From Pseudogulbenkiania sp. MAI-1 (lineage in GTDB: Bacteria > Pseudomonadota > Gammaproteobacteria > Burkholderiales > Chromobacteriaceae), in assembly GCF_000527175.1 (NCBI RefSeq), contig NZ_AZUR01000001.1, forward strand, positions 3,187,001 to 3,251,000: DNA of 64,000 nt. Direction: 5' to 3'. Made by a program: the position numbers and the translations under genes. The notes beneath the pieces are model-generated. The model saw only the letters and a program-made list of their open reading frames with translations, had not been told where the DNA came from and did not search any database. Below are positions 50,596-60,230 of this stretch, piece after piece (position 1 is the stretch's first letter; every line of letters starts with the position of its first letter).

Positions 50596-51782
50596 TGGAT
50601 ACTCCCGGCCAGTTCGAACACCGGCAGGTACATCAGGATGACGACGCCGCCGATGACCAGCCCGATCAAGGCCATCAGCACCGGCTCGAACAGGCGGGTG
50701 AAGCGCTCCACCGCCTGCGCCATCTCCTCTTCGTAGAAACTGGCGATGCGCTCCATCATCCCGCCCATCTGGCCGGTGCGTTCGCCGACCCGCAGCATGC
50801 GCAAGGCCACCGGCGTGGTCAGGCCGTTGCTGTTCATGGCCAGGGAAATCGAGCGCCCCTCGCGGATGTCACGGGCGGCCTGCAGCAGTTGCTCGCGCAG
50901 CGACGCCTGCAGCAGGCCGGAGACCATGCCCAGCGCCGGCACCACCGGCGTGCCGCCGGTCAGCAGCATGCCCAGCATGCGGTAGAAGCGGGCCAGCTGG
51001 TAAATGCGCATGCGCTCGCCGATGGCGGGGATTTTCCACAACTGGGTGCCGAACCAGCGCTTCACCGCCGCCTGCGAGAACAGGTAGGCCATGCCCGCCA
51101 GCAGGACGAGCACCGCCAGCGCCAGGGTGCCGGCGTGGGCCTCGATCAACTGGCCCCAGGCCAGCAGCAGGCGGGAGAACAGCGGCAGTTCGGTGCCCAT
51201 GGCTTCGTAGACATGGGCGAAGCGCGGCACCACGTAGGACATCAGGAACAGCAGCACCAGCCCCCCCGCCGAGATCAGCAAGGCCGGGTAGATGGAGGCA
51301 TTGACCATCTTCTTGCGCACCAGGTCGGCCTGCGTCTGGTACGCCACGTAACGTCCCAGGGCGTTTTCCAGATCTCCGGTCTTTTCGCTGGCGCGAACGG
51401 TGGCGAGATAGAGCGGCGGGAAGATGTCGGGGAACTGCTGCAGGGCGACCGACAAGGTCTGGCCTTCGTAGAGGCGCTGGATCAGGCGCTCCAGCACGCG
51501 CCGCGACTCGGGGCGCTGCTCCTTCTCGTTCAGCGCCTCCATCGCCTCGACCAGCGCCAAGCCGGCTTCCAGCAGGGCGAGCAGCTCCTGGGTGAACAGC
51601 AGCAGCTGGAAACGGCTGCGTGGCAGCATGGGCAAGGCGAACGAGGACGCCTTCTGCTTTACCGCCAGCACCGTGTAACCCTGGCTCTTGGCCTGGTTGA
51701 CGGCCTCGCTGTCATTGAGAGCCTCCAGTGCCAGCAGGGTCACCTCGCCGTTGTTCTTGACTGCTTTTATCTCGAAGCGCAT
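50592..51782 (-). CDS. gspF: Type II secretion/type IV pilus inner-membrane platform protein (GspF-like)
   Basis: 396 residues, two repeated GspF/PilC cytoplasmic domains (about 60-190 and 265-390), with membrane spans near 162-182, 210-230 and 365-385. Typical signatures include LALVEAMEALNEKE, VRASEKTGDLENAL and MLRVGERTGQMGGMM. Contacts the ATPase and the pseudopilins. It follows gspG after eight bases and overlaps gspE. Confidence 0.94.
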
Positions 51783-51790
51783 GTGCCGTC

Positions 51791-52228
51791 CTACCAGTTG
51801 CCTATATCCGCATCCTCGCCGCTGCCGCCCGTCTGCCCGTCCTTACCGTAGCTGAACAGATCGTATTCGCCATGCTCCCCCGGCTGCCGGTACTGGTACG
51901 GATGCCCCCACGGATCGGCCGGGACCCCCTTCTTGAGATAAGGCCCCTCCCACTTCGCTTCCTCAGCCGGGTGGGTATACAGTGCTGCCAAGCCTTGCTC
52001 GGTGGAGGGATAGTGCCCGGTGTCGAGGCGGTACTGGTCTAGCGCCTTTTCCAGCGCGTCGATCTGGGCGCGCGCCGTCTTGACCTCGGCCTTGCCTACC
52101 TGGGCGAAATAGCGCGGAGCGACATAGCCGGCCAAGAGGCCGATGATCACCAGCACCACCAGCAACTCCAGCAAGGTGAAACCGTGCTGGATGTGCCGTT
52201 TCATGAAGCCACGCAGCCCTGCCTTCAC
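51791..52228 (-). CDS. gspG: Major pseudopilin GspG
   Basis: Main subunit of the T2SS pseudopilus, 145 residues from a GTG preceded by GAGGAG at seven bases. The leader of 16 residues ends KRHIQHG, with mature FTLLELLVVLVIIGLLAGYV carrying Glu5. The body has QIDALEKALDQYRLDTGHYPSTEQGL and ends with the GspG calcium-site region: DPWGHPYQYR, FSYGKDGQTGGSGEDADIGNW (key D, G and W residues). That places this gene in the T2SS branch and not the pilin branch. First gene of the operon. Confidence 0.94.
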   Translation of the reverse strand: MKAGLRGFMKRHIQHGFTLLELLVVLVIIGLLAGYVAPRYFAQVGKAEVKTARAQIDALEKALDQYRLDTGHYPSTEQGLAALYTHPAEEAKWEGPYLKKGVPADPWGHPYQYRQPGEHGEYDLFSYGKDGQTGGSGEDADIGNW

Positions 52229-52546
52229 GTCTGCACTCCTCACTGATACCTCGTCCGGCGACTTACTTTACAGAGATCCACTCATTGAACCGCCCAAGCT
52301 TTCACAAATCGTTACGGCAACAGTGGCAAATATCACATTGATTTCGTTATAGGTGCCCCCTGTCTTTTTTGCCACGGAATGAATTGTGATTTAAACAACA
52401 ATTTAAAGAATGACATCGTGCAATGCTTACGCATTTGACAGAAAGGCATGCGGGAGGGGATGCCGTCAGCAGGCAATGAGACCACGTCCGCTCTACGCCA
52501 GACATGAGGGAGGACGGGAGGGAGGTTCGTAAGAAAACGGCGCGCC
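52229..52546. other. Control region of the secretion operon
   Basis: No gene. Should contain the minus-strand promoter of gspG; a TATAAC is seen near 52350 without a good -35. AT-rich around 52370-52420. Confidence 0.4.
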
Positions 52547-52575
52547 GATAAAAAACGGACCCCGCAGGGTCCGTT
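52547..52575 (-). terminator. Terminator of purA
   Basis: Minus strand ACGGACCC and GGGTCCGT pair around TGCG and run into TTTTTTATC, about 25 bases past the stop. Confidence 0.9.
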
Positions 52576-52598
52576 CTCTGGTCAAGCTTCTGGCGGTC

Positions 52599-53894
52599 TT
52601 ACAGACCGAAGGGATGACGCATCACGATGGTCTCTTCGCGATCCGGGCCGGTCGAGATGATGTCGACCGGGGCTTCGCAGATCTCGGCGATGCGGGTCAG
52701 GTAGGCGCGGGCGTTCTCCGGCAGATCCTCCCAGCGCTTCACGCCGAAAGTGGACTCGCTCCAGCCCGGCATGGTTTCGTAGATCGGCTCGCACTTGGCC
52801 ACGGCTTCCGAGCCGAACGGCAAAATGTCCACTTCCTTGCCGTCGATCTTGTAGCCGACACACAGCTGGATCTCTTCCAGGCCGTCCATCACGTCGAGCT
52901 TGGTCACGCACAGGCCGGACACGCCGTTGATCTGGATCGAGCGCTTTAGCGCGGCGGCATCGAACCAGCCGCAGCGGCGCGGACGGCCGGTCACCGAACC
53001 GAACTCGTTGCCGCGCTTGGCGAGGAAGGCGCCGATGTCGTTTTCCTGCTCGGTCGGGAACGGACCGGAACCAACGCGGGTGGTGTAGCCCTTGACGATG
53101 CCCAGCACGTAGTTGAGCATCTGCGGCGCCACGCCGGCGCCCGGCGCGGCGGCGCCGGCCACACAGTTAGACGAGGTCACGAACGGATAGGTGCCGTGGT
53201 CGATGTCGAGCAGGGTGCCCTGCGCGCCTTCGAACAGCAGCGGCACGTCGGCCTTGTTCAGCTCGTACAGCGTGCGCGACACATCGGCCACCATCGGCTT
53301 GATGCGCTCGGCCAGCTGCATGGTGGTTTCCAGCGTGGAGGTGAAGTCCACCGGCTCGGCCTTGAAGTACTGGGTCAGCTGGAAGTTGTAGTAGTCGAGG
53401 TTTTCCTTCAGCTTGGCGGCGAAGCGCTCGCGATCGAACAGATCGAGCACGCGCAGCGCGCGGCGCGCCACCTTGTCCTCGTAGGCCGGGCCGATGCCGC
53501 GGCCGGTGGTGCCGATCTTGCCGGCGCCCTTGGCGGCCTCGCGCGCCTGGTCCAGGGCGACGTGGTACGGCATGATCAGGGTGCACGACTCGGCGATCTT
53601 CAGGCGCGAAGCCACGTCGACGCCGGCGCTTTCCAGCTCGTCGATCTCCTTCAGCAGCGCCTCCGGCGACAGCACCACGCCATTGCCGATGAAGCAGTCC
53701 ACGCCTTCGCGCAGGATGCCGGACGGGATCAGGCGCAGCACGGTCTTCTTGCCGCCCACCACCAGGGTGTGGCCGGCGTTGTGACCACCTTGGAAACGCA
53801 CCACGCCACGGGCGTGATCGGTCAACCAGTCAACGATCTTGCCCTTGCCTTCGTCACCCCACTGGGTACCGATCACGACAACGTTCTTGGACAT
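52599..53894 (-). CDS. purA: Adenylosuccinate synthetase
   Basis: Joins IMP and aspartate using GTP, the first committed step to AMP. It has 431 residues, normal length. The N-terminal GTP loop VVVIGTQWGDEGKGKIVDWL and GGHNAGHTL are intact, with TTGRGIGPAYEDK, QGTLLDIDHGTYPFVTSSN and the GRPRRCGWFD segment. The chosen ATG is eight codons inside the open frame because GAGG lies nine bases upstream and homology starts there. It follows hisZ, as in many betaproteobacteria. Confidence 0.97.
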   Translation of the reverse strand: MSKNVVVIGTQWGDEGKGKIVDWLTDHARGVVRFQGGHNAGHTLVVGGKKTVLRLIPSGILREGVDCFIGNGVVLSPEALLKEIDELESAGVDVASRLKIAESCTLIMPYHVALDQAREAAKGAGKIGTTGRGIGPAYEDKVARRALRVLDLFDRERFAAKLKENLDYYNFQLTQYFKAEPVDFTSTLETTMQLAERIKPMVADVSRTLYELNKADVPLLFEGAQGTLLDIDHGTYPFVTSSNCVAGAAAPGAGVAPQMLNYVLGIVKGYTTRVGSGPFPTEQENDIGAFLAKRGNEFGSVTGRPRRCGWFDAAALKRSIQINGVSGLCVTKLDVMDGLEEIQLCVGYKIDGKEVDILPFGSEAVAKCEPIYETMPGWSESTFGVKRWEDLPENARAYLTRIAEICEAPVDIISTGPDREETIVMRHPFGL

Positions 53895-53928
53895 TGGAAA
53901 GAACCTCTTCTCTGTCAAACACTAAAAC

Positions 53929-55080
53929 TCAGTTAAACGGAACGACCTGCCAGCCCTCGGCGGCCAAGACCAGCTCGCGGTCGCAATCCAGCGCCACGGC
54001 CGATTCACCCAGGTAATCGATGATGACCCGCTCGCCGGCGGCACGCAGCGCCGTGACGGTGTCGCGGGCGGCAGCCAGGTCGCGCGCCTTGACGCGGATG
54101 CCCTGCGCCGCGTCGCGCTCCGGCAGGATGCGCACCAGGTCGCGCAGGTCGAGACTGAAGCCGGTGGCCGGGCGAGCGCGGCCGAACTTGCGGCCGACGT
54201 TGTCGTAACGGCCGCCGCGCGCCAGCGCCTCGGACCAGCCCGGGGCATAGGCCGCGAACATCAGGCCGGTGTGATAGAAATCGCCGCGCAGCTCGGCCAG
54301 GTCGAAGCTCAGCTCCACCTGCCCGTCCAGCGCGTTGGCGATGGCCGAGAGCTGCATCAGCCCCAGCTCCACCTCCGGCAGCGACGGCAAGCGGGTGCGC
54401 GCCTTGTCGAGAATCTGGCGCGGGCCGTACAGCTCGGGCAGCGCCAGGAAGGCGCTCTTGTAGGGTTCGGCCACCTCGGCCACCAGTTCGCGCACCGTGG
54501 CGATGTCCTTGGACTGCAGGGCGCCGAACAGCTCGCGGGTGTCTTCCGCCGCGAGGCCGGCCGCCGCGGCCAGACCGCGGAAGATGGCGATGTGGCCGAC
54601 ATCCAGTCGCAGCTTGTCGACGCCGACCTGGCGCAACGTCGCCAGCATCAGCTCGATGATCTCCAGGTCGGCCTCGATGCCGGCGTAGCCGTACAGCTCG
54701 GCGCCCACCTGCAAGGGCTCGCGCGAACTCATCAGGCCGCTCGGGCGGGCATGCACCACGCTGCCGGCGTAGCACAGCCGGGTCACCCCGGTACGGTTGG
54801 ACAGCAGGTGGGCATCGATGCGCGCCACCTGCGGGGTAATGTCGGCGCGCAGGCCGAGCTGACGGCCGGACAGGTGATCGTCCAGCTTGAAGGTCTTGAT
54901 ATCCAGTGCGCTGTCGCCTTCCGACACCAGCGCGTCGGCGTATTCGAGCAGCGGCGGCAACACCAGCTCGTAGCCGGCCGTGCGGAACAGCTCCAGCATG
55001 GCGGCCTTGGCCGTTTCGACCTGACGCGCGGTGGCGGGCAGGATATCTGCGATATGTTCGGGGAGCAGCCAGTTACGCAT
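53929..55080 (-). CDS. hisZ: ATP phosphoribosyltransferase regulatory subunit
   Basis: A HisRS-like protein without aminoacylation activity that forms a complex with short-form HisG to start histidine synthesis. It has 383 residues. Class II synthetase-like motifs include PEHIADILPATARQVE, LRADITPQVARIDAH and the late GGRYDNVGRKFGRARPATGFS. Presence of hisZ implies a short hisG elsewhere. The frame is open upstream, but ATG 55080 (MRNWLLPEHIADI) begins the homology. Confidence 0.95.
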   Translation of the reverse strand: MRNWLLPEHIADILPATARQVETAKAAMLELFRTAGYELVLPPLLEYADALVSEGDSALDIKTFKLDDHLSGRQLGLRADITPQVARIDAHLLSNRTGVTRLCYAGSVVHARPSGLMSSREPLQVGAELYGYAGIEADLEIIELMLATLRQVGVDKLRLDVGHIAIFRGLAAAAGLAAEDTRELFGALQSKDIATVRELVAEVAEPYKSAFLALPELYGPRQILDKARTRLPSLPEVELGLMQLSAIANALDGQVELSFDLAELRGDFYHTGLMFAAYAPGWSEALARGGRYDNVGRKFGRARPATGFSLDLRDLVRILPERDAAQGIRVKARDLAAARDTVTALRAAGERVIIDYLGESAVALDCDRELVLAAEGWQVVPFN

Positions 55081-55094
55081 AAGTACTCGATACA

Positions 55095-55125
55095 GAATAA
55101 AAGGCGGGGGTGGTTGCCCCGCCTT
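55095..55125 (-). terminator. Hairpin between hflC and hisZ
   Basis: Minus strand AAGGCGGGG and CCCCGCCTT, loop of seven bases, followed by TTTATTC. A probable partial terminator ending the hfl genes just before hisZ. Confidence 0.7.
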
Positions 55126-55180
55126 GCCTTCGGCAAACTGGCCGGAAACAGACCGGCCAGCCACGATTATTGTCGGATTG

Positions 55181-56062
55181 TCACTTCGCCTTGCCGGCCG
55201 ACAGCGGGCTCTTCAGGTACTTGAAGAACTCGCTGGAGGGCTCCAGCACCAGCACGTCGCTCTTGTTCCTGAACGACTCCTTGTAGGCATCCATGCTGCG
55301 CCAGAAGGCGTAGAACTCGGGGTTCCGACCATAGGCTTCAGCATAGATCGCCGCCGCCTTGGCATCGCCCTCGCCCTTGAGCAGCTGGGCCTTGCGGTAG
55401 GCTTCGGCCAAGGTCACCTCACGCTGGCGGTCCGCCGCGGCGCGGATACGCTCGGCCTCGGCCGCGCCCTCGCTGCGCAGCTGGCTCGCCACGGTACGGC
55501 GTTCGGACTGCATGCGGTCGTAGACCGAACTGCTGATTTTATCTGGAAAATCGACACGCTTTAAGCGTACATCGAGAATTTCTACCCCGATTTTACGCGC
55601 ATCGGCGTCCGCGCGCTTGCGAACCACCTCCATGACCTCGTCGCGCTGACCGGAAATGACGTCGGCAACCGTCTTCTGGCCGAATTCGGCACGCAAACCG
55701 TCATTGATGGTCTGCTTCAGGCGCGCGACGGCGGCCAGCTCGTTGCCCCCCACGCTCTTGTAGAACTGCTCGACGTTGAACACGCGCCACTTCACGAAAC
55801 TGTCGACCAGCACGTTCTTCTTCTCGCGCGTGTTGAACAGTTCCGGCGTCTCGGCGTCGATGGTCTGCACGCGACGGTCGAAATAGCGCACGTTCTGCAT
55901 CAGCGGCACCTTGAGATGGATGCCCGGCTCCTTGATGATCTCGACGACTTCGCCGAACTGGAACACCAGCGCGAACTGACGCTGATCCACGGTAAACAAC
56001 GACAGGCTGGCCAGGAACAGCAGGCCGGCAACCGCCACGACAACAGACACCAGTCTTTCCAT
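55181..56062 (-). CDS. hflC: HflC, subunit of the FtsH modulator complex
   Basis: Inner-membrane SPFH/band 7 protein, 293 residues, with a membrane anchor at about 5-23 and the SPFH domain (about 20-190, TVDQRQFALVFQFGE and KRVDFPDKISSSVYDRM). Assembles with HflK into a large cage around FtsH and modulates its proteolysis. It follows hflK after three bases. Confidence 0.96.
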   Translation of the reverse strand: MERLVSVVVAVAGLLFLASLSLFTVDQRQFALVFQFGEVVEIIKEPGIHLKVPLMQNVRYFDRRVQTIDAETPELFNTREKKNVLVDSFVKWRVFNVEQFYKSVGGNELAAVARLKQTINDGLRAEFGQKTVADVISGQRDEVMEVVRKRADADARKIGVEILDVRLKRVDFPDKISSSVYDRMQSERRTVASQLRSEGAAEAERIRAAADRQREVTLAEAYRKAQLLKGEGDAKAAAIYAEAYGRNPEFYAFWRSMDAYKESFRNKSDVLVLEPSSEFFKYLKSPLSAGKAK

Positions 56063-56065
56063 GGT

Positions 56066-57262
56066 TTAGCGCTCCGCTCCGAACATATCACGCCCTCTGA
56101 TCACTTCCCGTCCTTCACGCGGCGAGGTAGCCGACGCGGATGGCAGGGAAGGTTCGGCACGGGACGGTGCGGCCGTGGCCGCCGGCAGACCGTTGCCCGG
56201 ACTGGTCGACTGGATCAGCTTGTCGAGCGGCAGATAGAGCAGGCTGTTGCCGCCCTTCTGGTCCACCAGCACCTTGCTGCTGTTGGTCATGATCTGCTGC
56301 ATCATGTCGAAGTACAGGCGGTCGCGCATGACCTTGGGCGCCTTGTTGTACTCGGACAACACCTGCTTGAAGCGGGCGGCATCGCCTTCGGCACGCGAGA
56401 CGGTGCGCTGCTTGTAGGCCTCGGCCTCCTCGGTCAGCCGCGCCGCCAGACCCTGAGCCTTGGGCACCACGTCGTTGGCGTAGGCCAGGCCTTCGTTGCG
56501 CAGCTTGTCCTTGTCCTGCCCGGCCTTGACCGCGTCCTCGAACGCCGCCTGCACCTGCTCCGGCGGCTGCACGTCGTTGATGTTCACCTTGGCGATGCGC
56601 ACGCCCAGCGCATAGCGGTCAACCGTCTTCTGGATCAGCCGCTGCGCTTCCGCCGCGATCTGGGCACGGCCCTCGTTCAGCACGAAATCGACCTTGTTGC
56701 GCCCGACGATCTCGCGGATGGCGGTCTCGGCGGCCTGCTTGACGATATCCTTGGCATCCCGGTCGGCCGCCGCGTTGTTGAACAGGAAAGCCTTGGCATC
56801 GTTCACGTCGTACTGCACCGACAACTGCACGTCGATGATGTTCTGGTCCTCGGTCAGCATCAGCGACTCTTCCTGCACCCGGTTCTTGGCGCTGCCGCGA
56901 TAGCCGACCTCGATGCTGCGCACTTCGGTCAGGTTGACGATCTCGACCTTCTCGAACGGATACGGCAGGTGCCATTGCAGGCCCGCCGTGGTGGTATGGT
57001 GGTAGCTCCCCAGACGCAGCACCACGCCCTCCTCGCGCGCATCCACCACGTAGAAGCCGCTGGCCAGCCATAGTGCCGCCACCACACCGAGCGCGGCACC
57101 GACACCGCCCTTGAACGCGGCGCGCGGCTCCGGCGCCTTGCCACCGGACGGCTTGGCCCCCAACAGGCGGGCCAGCTTCTGGTTGAGTTTGCGGAACAGC
57201 TCGTCGAGGTCCGGCGGGCCTTCGTTCCCGCGCCGGCCCCATTTGGGATCATGCTGCGACAT
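56066..57262 (-). CDS. hflK: HflK, subunit of the FtsH modulator complex
   Basis: 398 residues. A Gly-rich N-terminal region (KWGRRGNEGPPDLDELFRKLNQKL) is followed by a membrane span (about 55-75), the SPFH domain (about 75-255, VDAREEGVVLRLG), and a Pro/Ser/Ala-rich tail. The upstream ORF extension of 21 codons is rejected because MSQHDPKWGR begins the family homology. It overlaps the end of hflX by 14 bases. Confidence 0.95.
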   Translation of the reverse strand: MSQHDPKWGRRGNEGPPDLDELFRKLNQKLARLLGAKPSGGKAPEPRAAFKGGVGAALGVVAALWLASGFYVVDAREEGVVLRLGSYHHTTTAGLQWHLPYPFEKVEIVNLTEVRSIEVGYRGSAKNRVQEESLMLTEDQNIIDVQLSVQYDVNDAKAFLFNNAAADRDAKDIVKQAAETAIREIVGRNKVDFVLNEGRAQIAAEAQRLIQKTVDRYALGVRIAKVNINDVQPPEQVQAAFEDAVKAGQDKDKLRNEGLAYANDVVPKAQGLAARLTEEAEAYKQRTVSRAEGDAARFKQVLSEYNKAPKVMRDRLYFDMMQQIMTNSSKVLVDQKGGNSLLYLPLDKLIQSTSPGNGLPAATAAPSRAEPSLPSASATSPREGREVIRGRDMFGAER

Positions 57263-58382
57263 TATTGTTTCTATCTTCGCTAGGGGGATTAGTGAGGATC
57301 TGCACCCGTTCGGCCAGTGCCTCACGCAGGAGTTCCAGCCCGTCTCCGGTCAGGGCGGAGGCGCGCACCGCCTGCGGCACGTTATCGGCATCGCGCTCGA
57401 TGACCGGCTCCAGGCCGCGCAAATCGGTCTTGTTCCAGACGATCAGCTGCGGAATGTCGTCGGCACCGATTTCTTCCAGCACGCGGTTGACCTCTTCGAT
57501 CTGCATATCGCGCATCGGGCTCGCCGAATCGACCACGTGCAGCAGCAGGTCGGCCTGCACCGTTTCTTCCAGCGTGGCGCGGAAGGCGGCCACCAGCGTA
57601 TGCGGCAGATCGCGGATGAAGCCGACCGTGTCCGACACCACGACCGAGGCCTGCTCATTCAGGTAGAGCTTGCGGCTGGTGGTGTCCAGCGTGGCAAACA
57701 GCTGGTCGGCCGCATAACTCCGCGCCTTGGTCAGCGCGTTGAACAGCGTGGACTTGCCGGCGTTGGTATAGCCCACGATGGACACCGAGGCGATACCGTT
57801 GCGCAGGCGCCCGCGGCGCTGGGTCTTGCGCTGCTTCTGCACCTGCTCGAGGCGCGTCTTCAGCATCTTCACGCGGTTGCCGAGCAGGCGGCGGTCGGTT
57901 TCCAGCTGGGTTTCCCCCGGACCGCGCAGACCGATACCGCCTTTCTGCCGCTCCAGGTGGGTCCAGCCGCGCACCAGCCGGGTCGCCAGATGCGACAACT
58001 GCGCCAGTTCGACCTGCAACTTGCCCTCGTGGCTGCGCGCGCGCTGGGCGAAGATGTCCAGGATCAGACTGGAACGGTCGATCACCCGGCACTGCAGCAC
58101 GCGCTCGATATTGCGCTCCTGCCCGGGCGAGAGCTGATGGTTGAAGATCACCACGTTGGCCGAGGTCGCCCGCACCAGCGCCGCGATTTCCTCGACCTTG
58201 CCCTTGCCTGCAAAGAGGGCAGCATCGGGACGCTGGCGCTTGCCATGGACGAGACCCATGACCTCGACGCCGGCACTCTTGACGAGATCGACGCATTCAT
58301 CGACGTTTTCCTGGAAATCGGGGTCACCGAAATCCAGGCACACGATGATGGCCTGATCGCCTAAATCGGGACGGTCAAACAC
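57249..58382 (-). CDS. hflX: Ribosome-associated GTPase HflX
   Basis: Binds the 50S subunit and splits stalled or hibernating ribosomes, notably under heat stress. It has 377 residues. The N-terminal domain ends in a coiled-coil (RLEQVQKQRKTQRRGR). The GTPase has G1 GYTNAGKSTLFN near 205, the G2/G3 stretch LDTTSRKLYL and SDTVGFIRDLP, and G4 NKTD. Standard order hfq-hflX-hflK-hflC. Confidence 0.96.
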   Translation of the reverse strand: MFDRPDLGDQAIIVCLDFGDPDFQENVDECVDLVKSAGVEVMGLVHGKRQRPDAALFAGKGKVEEIAALVRATSANVVIFNHQLSPGQERNIERVLQCRVIDRSSLILDIFAQRARSHEGKLQVELAQLSHLATRLVRGWTHLERQKGGIGLRGPGETQLETDRRLLGNRVKMLKTRLEQVQKQRKTQRRGRLRNGIASVSIVGYTNAGKSTLFNALTKARSYAADQLFATLDTTSRKLYLNEQASVVVSDTVGFIRDLPHTLVAAFRATLEETVQADLLLHVVDSASPMRDMQIEEVNRVLEEIGADDIPQLIVWNKTDLRGLEPVIERDADNVPQAVRASALTGDGLELLREALAERVQILTNPPSEDRNNNVAA

Positions 58383-58408
58383 CTGAGATAACCGGGCTCA
58401 CAAAAAGA

Positions 58409-58454
58409 AAGGCTGGAAGGCGCCCGCCATGGAGCGCCCCGCCAACCTTCCGGG
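58409..58454 (-). terminator. Hairpin downstream of hfq
   Basis: GGAAGG and CCTTCC outer arms enclose a further GC-rich inverted repeat between hfq and hflX. No T run follows, so it is more likely an attenuating or processing structure. Confidence 0.4.
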
Positions 58455-58468
58455 GGTTGCGTAAATAA

Positions 58469-58726
58469 TCAAGCGTCTTGCTGCTCGTTCTTCTGAGCAG
58501 GCTGCTCGTGCGGAATGGATACCGGGCGCGCCGGCACGACGGTGGAGATGGCGTGCTTGTACACCATCTGGGTTACCGTGTTTTTCAAGAGGACCACATA
58601 CTGGTCAAAAGACTCGACCTGGCCTTGCAGTTTGATACCGTTAACCAGATAAATGGACACCGGCACATGTTCCTTGCGCAGGGTGTTCAGGAACGGGTCT
58701 TGTAACATTTGCCCTTTAGAGCTCAT
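58469..58726 (-). CDS. hfq: RNA chaperone Hfq
   Basis: Hexameric Sm-like protein that pairs small RNAs with mRNAs, 85 residues. The Sm1 motif spans IYLVNGIKLQGQVESFDQYVVLL by its key G, F and D residues, and the Sm2 motif is YKHAIST. The proximal-face Q (in GQMLQDPFLN) and the C-terminal basic/acidic tail are present. It is upstream of hflX. Confidence 0.98.
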   Translation of the reverse strand: MSSKGQMLQDPFLNTLRKEHVPVSIYLVNGIKLQGQVESFDQYVVLLKNTVTQMVYKHAISTVVPARPVSIPHEQPAQKNEQQDA

Positions 58727-58826
58727 TCGTTTTCTCCGAATCGATGATTGTTGTATTGAAAATCTGGTATCTGCCCGACCACTAGGACCAGCTATCTTTC
58801 TAGCAGAAAACAGCCGGGCATACTAT
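58727..58826 (-). promoter_or_regulatory. hfq upstream region
   Basis: A 100-base gap between der and hfq that probably holds the hfq promoter. No certain boxes are assigned; no gene is visible. Confidence 0.35.
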
Positions 58827-60218
58827 TCATTGCTGATTGCGCAGCTTGCCTTTCTTGGCCAGCGTCACCAGTTTGCCGGGCTTGGCGCCCTTGCTCTCCT
58901 TCTCGCCGTCAAACGGGTTTTCGGCCGACTTGTACTGCACCCGCAATGGTGTTCCTTGCAATTTGAACACTTTGCGGAAGGTATGTTCCAGGTAACGCGT
59001 ATAACTGTCCGGAACCTTGTCCAGCGCATTGCCGTGGATCACGATAATCGGCGGATTCATGCCCCCCTGGTGAGCATAACGCATTTTCGGCCGCACCTGC
59101 CCTACCCGTGGCGGCGCCTGACGCTCCACCGCCACCTGCAGCACACGGGTCAGCTTGGGCGTGGCCAGCTTGATCATGGCGGCACGGTAGGCCTCGTCGA
59201 TCGACTTGAACAGGTCGGCGATGCCGCGCCCTTCGATGGCCGAGATGAAATGGAACTTGGCGAAGTCGAGGAAGCCCAGCTTGCGCGCGATCTCGCGCTT
59301 GACCAGCTCCTTCTTCTCGCCGTCGAGGTTGTCCCACTTGTTGACCGCCACCACCAGCGCCCGCCCCGCCTCCAGCGCGAAGCCGGCGATGGTGGCATCC
59401 TGCTCGGAGATGTCGAGCTGGGCATCCAGCACCAGCACCGCCACGTTGGCATCCTCGATGGCCTTCATGGTCTTGATCACCGAGAATTTCTCGATGGCCT
59501 CGTTGACCTTGCCGCGGCGGCGTACGCCGGCGGTATCGATGATGGTGTAGGTGTGGTCGTCGCGCTCGAAATCGATATAGATGCTGTCGCGCGTGGTGCC
59601 GGCCTGATCGAAGGCGATCACCCGCTCTTCGCCCAGGATGGCGTTCACCAGCGTCGACTTGCCGACGTTCGGGCGGCCGATCACGGCAAACTTGGGATGG
59701 CGCGCCTCCTTCTCGTCGGTCGCCGCCGGAAACGGATCGAGCACCATCTCCATCAGTTCGCGCACGCCGTCGCCGTGTGCGGCCGAGATCGCCAGCGGTT
59801 CGCCCAGCGCCAGTTCGTGGAACTCGGCCCCGGCGATGGACTGGCTGATGCCCTCGGCCTTGTTGACCACCAGGAACACCGGGCGGTCGTTCTGGCGCAG
59901 CCGGTTGGCGATGATCTTGTCCTGCGGCGTGATGCCGGTACGGCCATCGACCAGGAACACGATGGCATCGGCCTCGTCGACCGCCTGCAGGGTCTGGCGC
60001 GCCATTTCGAACAGGATGCCTTCGTCCACGACCGGTTCGAAACCGCCGGTGTCGACCACCAGGTACGGCTTGTCGCCGACGCGGCCGTGGCCGTAATGGC
60101 GGTCGCGGGTCAGGCCCGGCTGGTCCGCCACCAGGGCGTCCCGGCTGCGGGTCAGGCGGTTGAAGAGGGTCGATTTGCCGACGTTGGGCCGGCCGACCAG
60201 AGCTACGGTTGGTTTCAT
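58827..60218 (-). CDS. der: Double-domain ribosome-assembly GTPase Der (EngA)
   Basis: Essential GTPase for 50S maturation, 463 residues. Two tandem GTPase domains: G1 GRPNVGKSTLFN near residue 9 and GRPNVGKSTLVN near 187; G3 DTGGFEP and DTAGVRRRG; G4 NKAE and NKWD. A C-terminal KH-like domain (about 360-440) is followed by a Lys-rich tail. The ATG at 60218 is used; a TTG one codon earlier is the alternative. It follows bamB as in most proteobacteria. Confidence 0.97.
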   Translation of the reverse strand: MKPTVALVGRPNVGKSTLFNRLTRSRDALVADQPGLTRDRHYGHGRVGDKPYLVVDTGGFEPVVDEGILFEMARQTLQAVDEADAIVFLVDGRTGITPQDKIIANRLRQNDRPVFLVVNKAEGISQSIAGAEFHELALGEPLAISAAHGDGVRELMEMVLDPFPAATDEKEARHPKFAVIGRPNVGKSTLVNAILGEERVIAFDQAGTTRDSIYIDFERDDHTYTIIDTAGVRRRGKVNEAIEKFSVIKTMKAIEDANVAVLVLDAQLDISEQDATIAGFALEAGRALVVAVNKWDNLDGEKKELVKREIARKLGFLDFAKFHFISAIEGRGIADLFKSIDEAYRAAMIKLATPKLTRVLQVAVERQAPPRVGQVRPKMRYAHQGGMNPPIIVIHGNALDKVPDSYTRYLEHTFRKVFKLQGTPLRVQYKSAENPFDGEKESKGAKPGKLVTLAKKGKLRNQQ

Positions 60219-60230
60219 CAAGAGACTGCT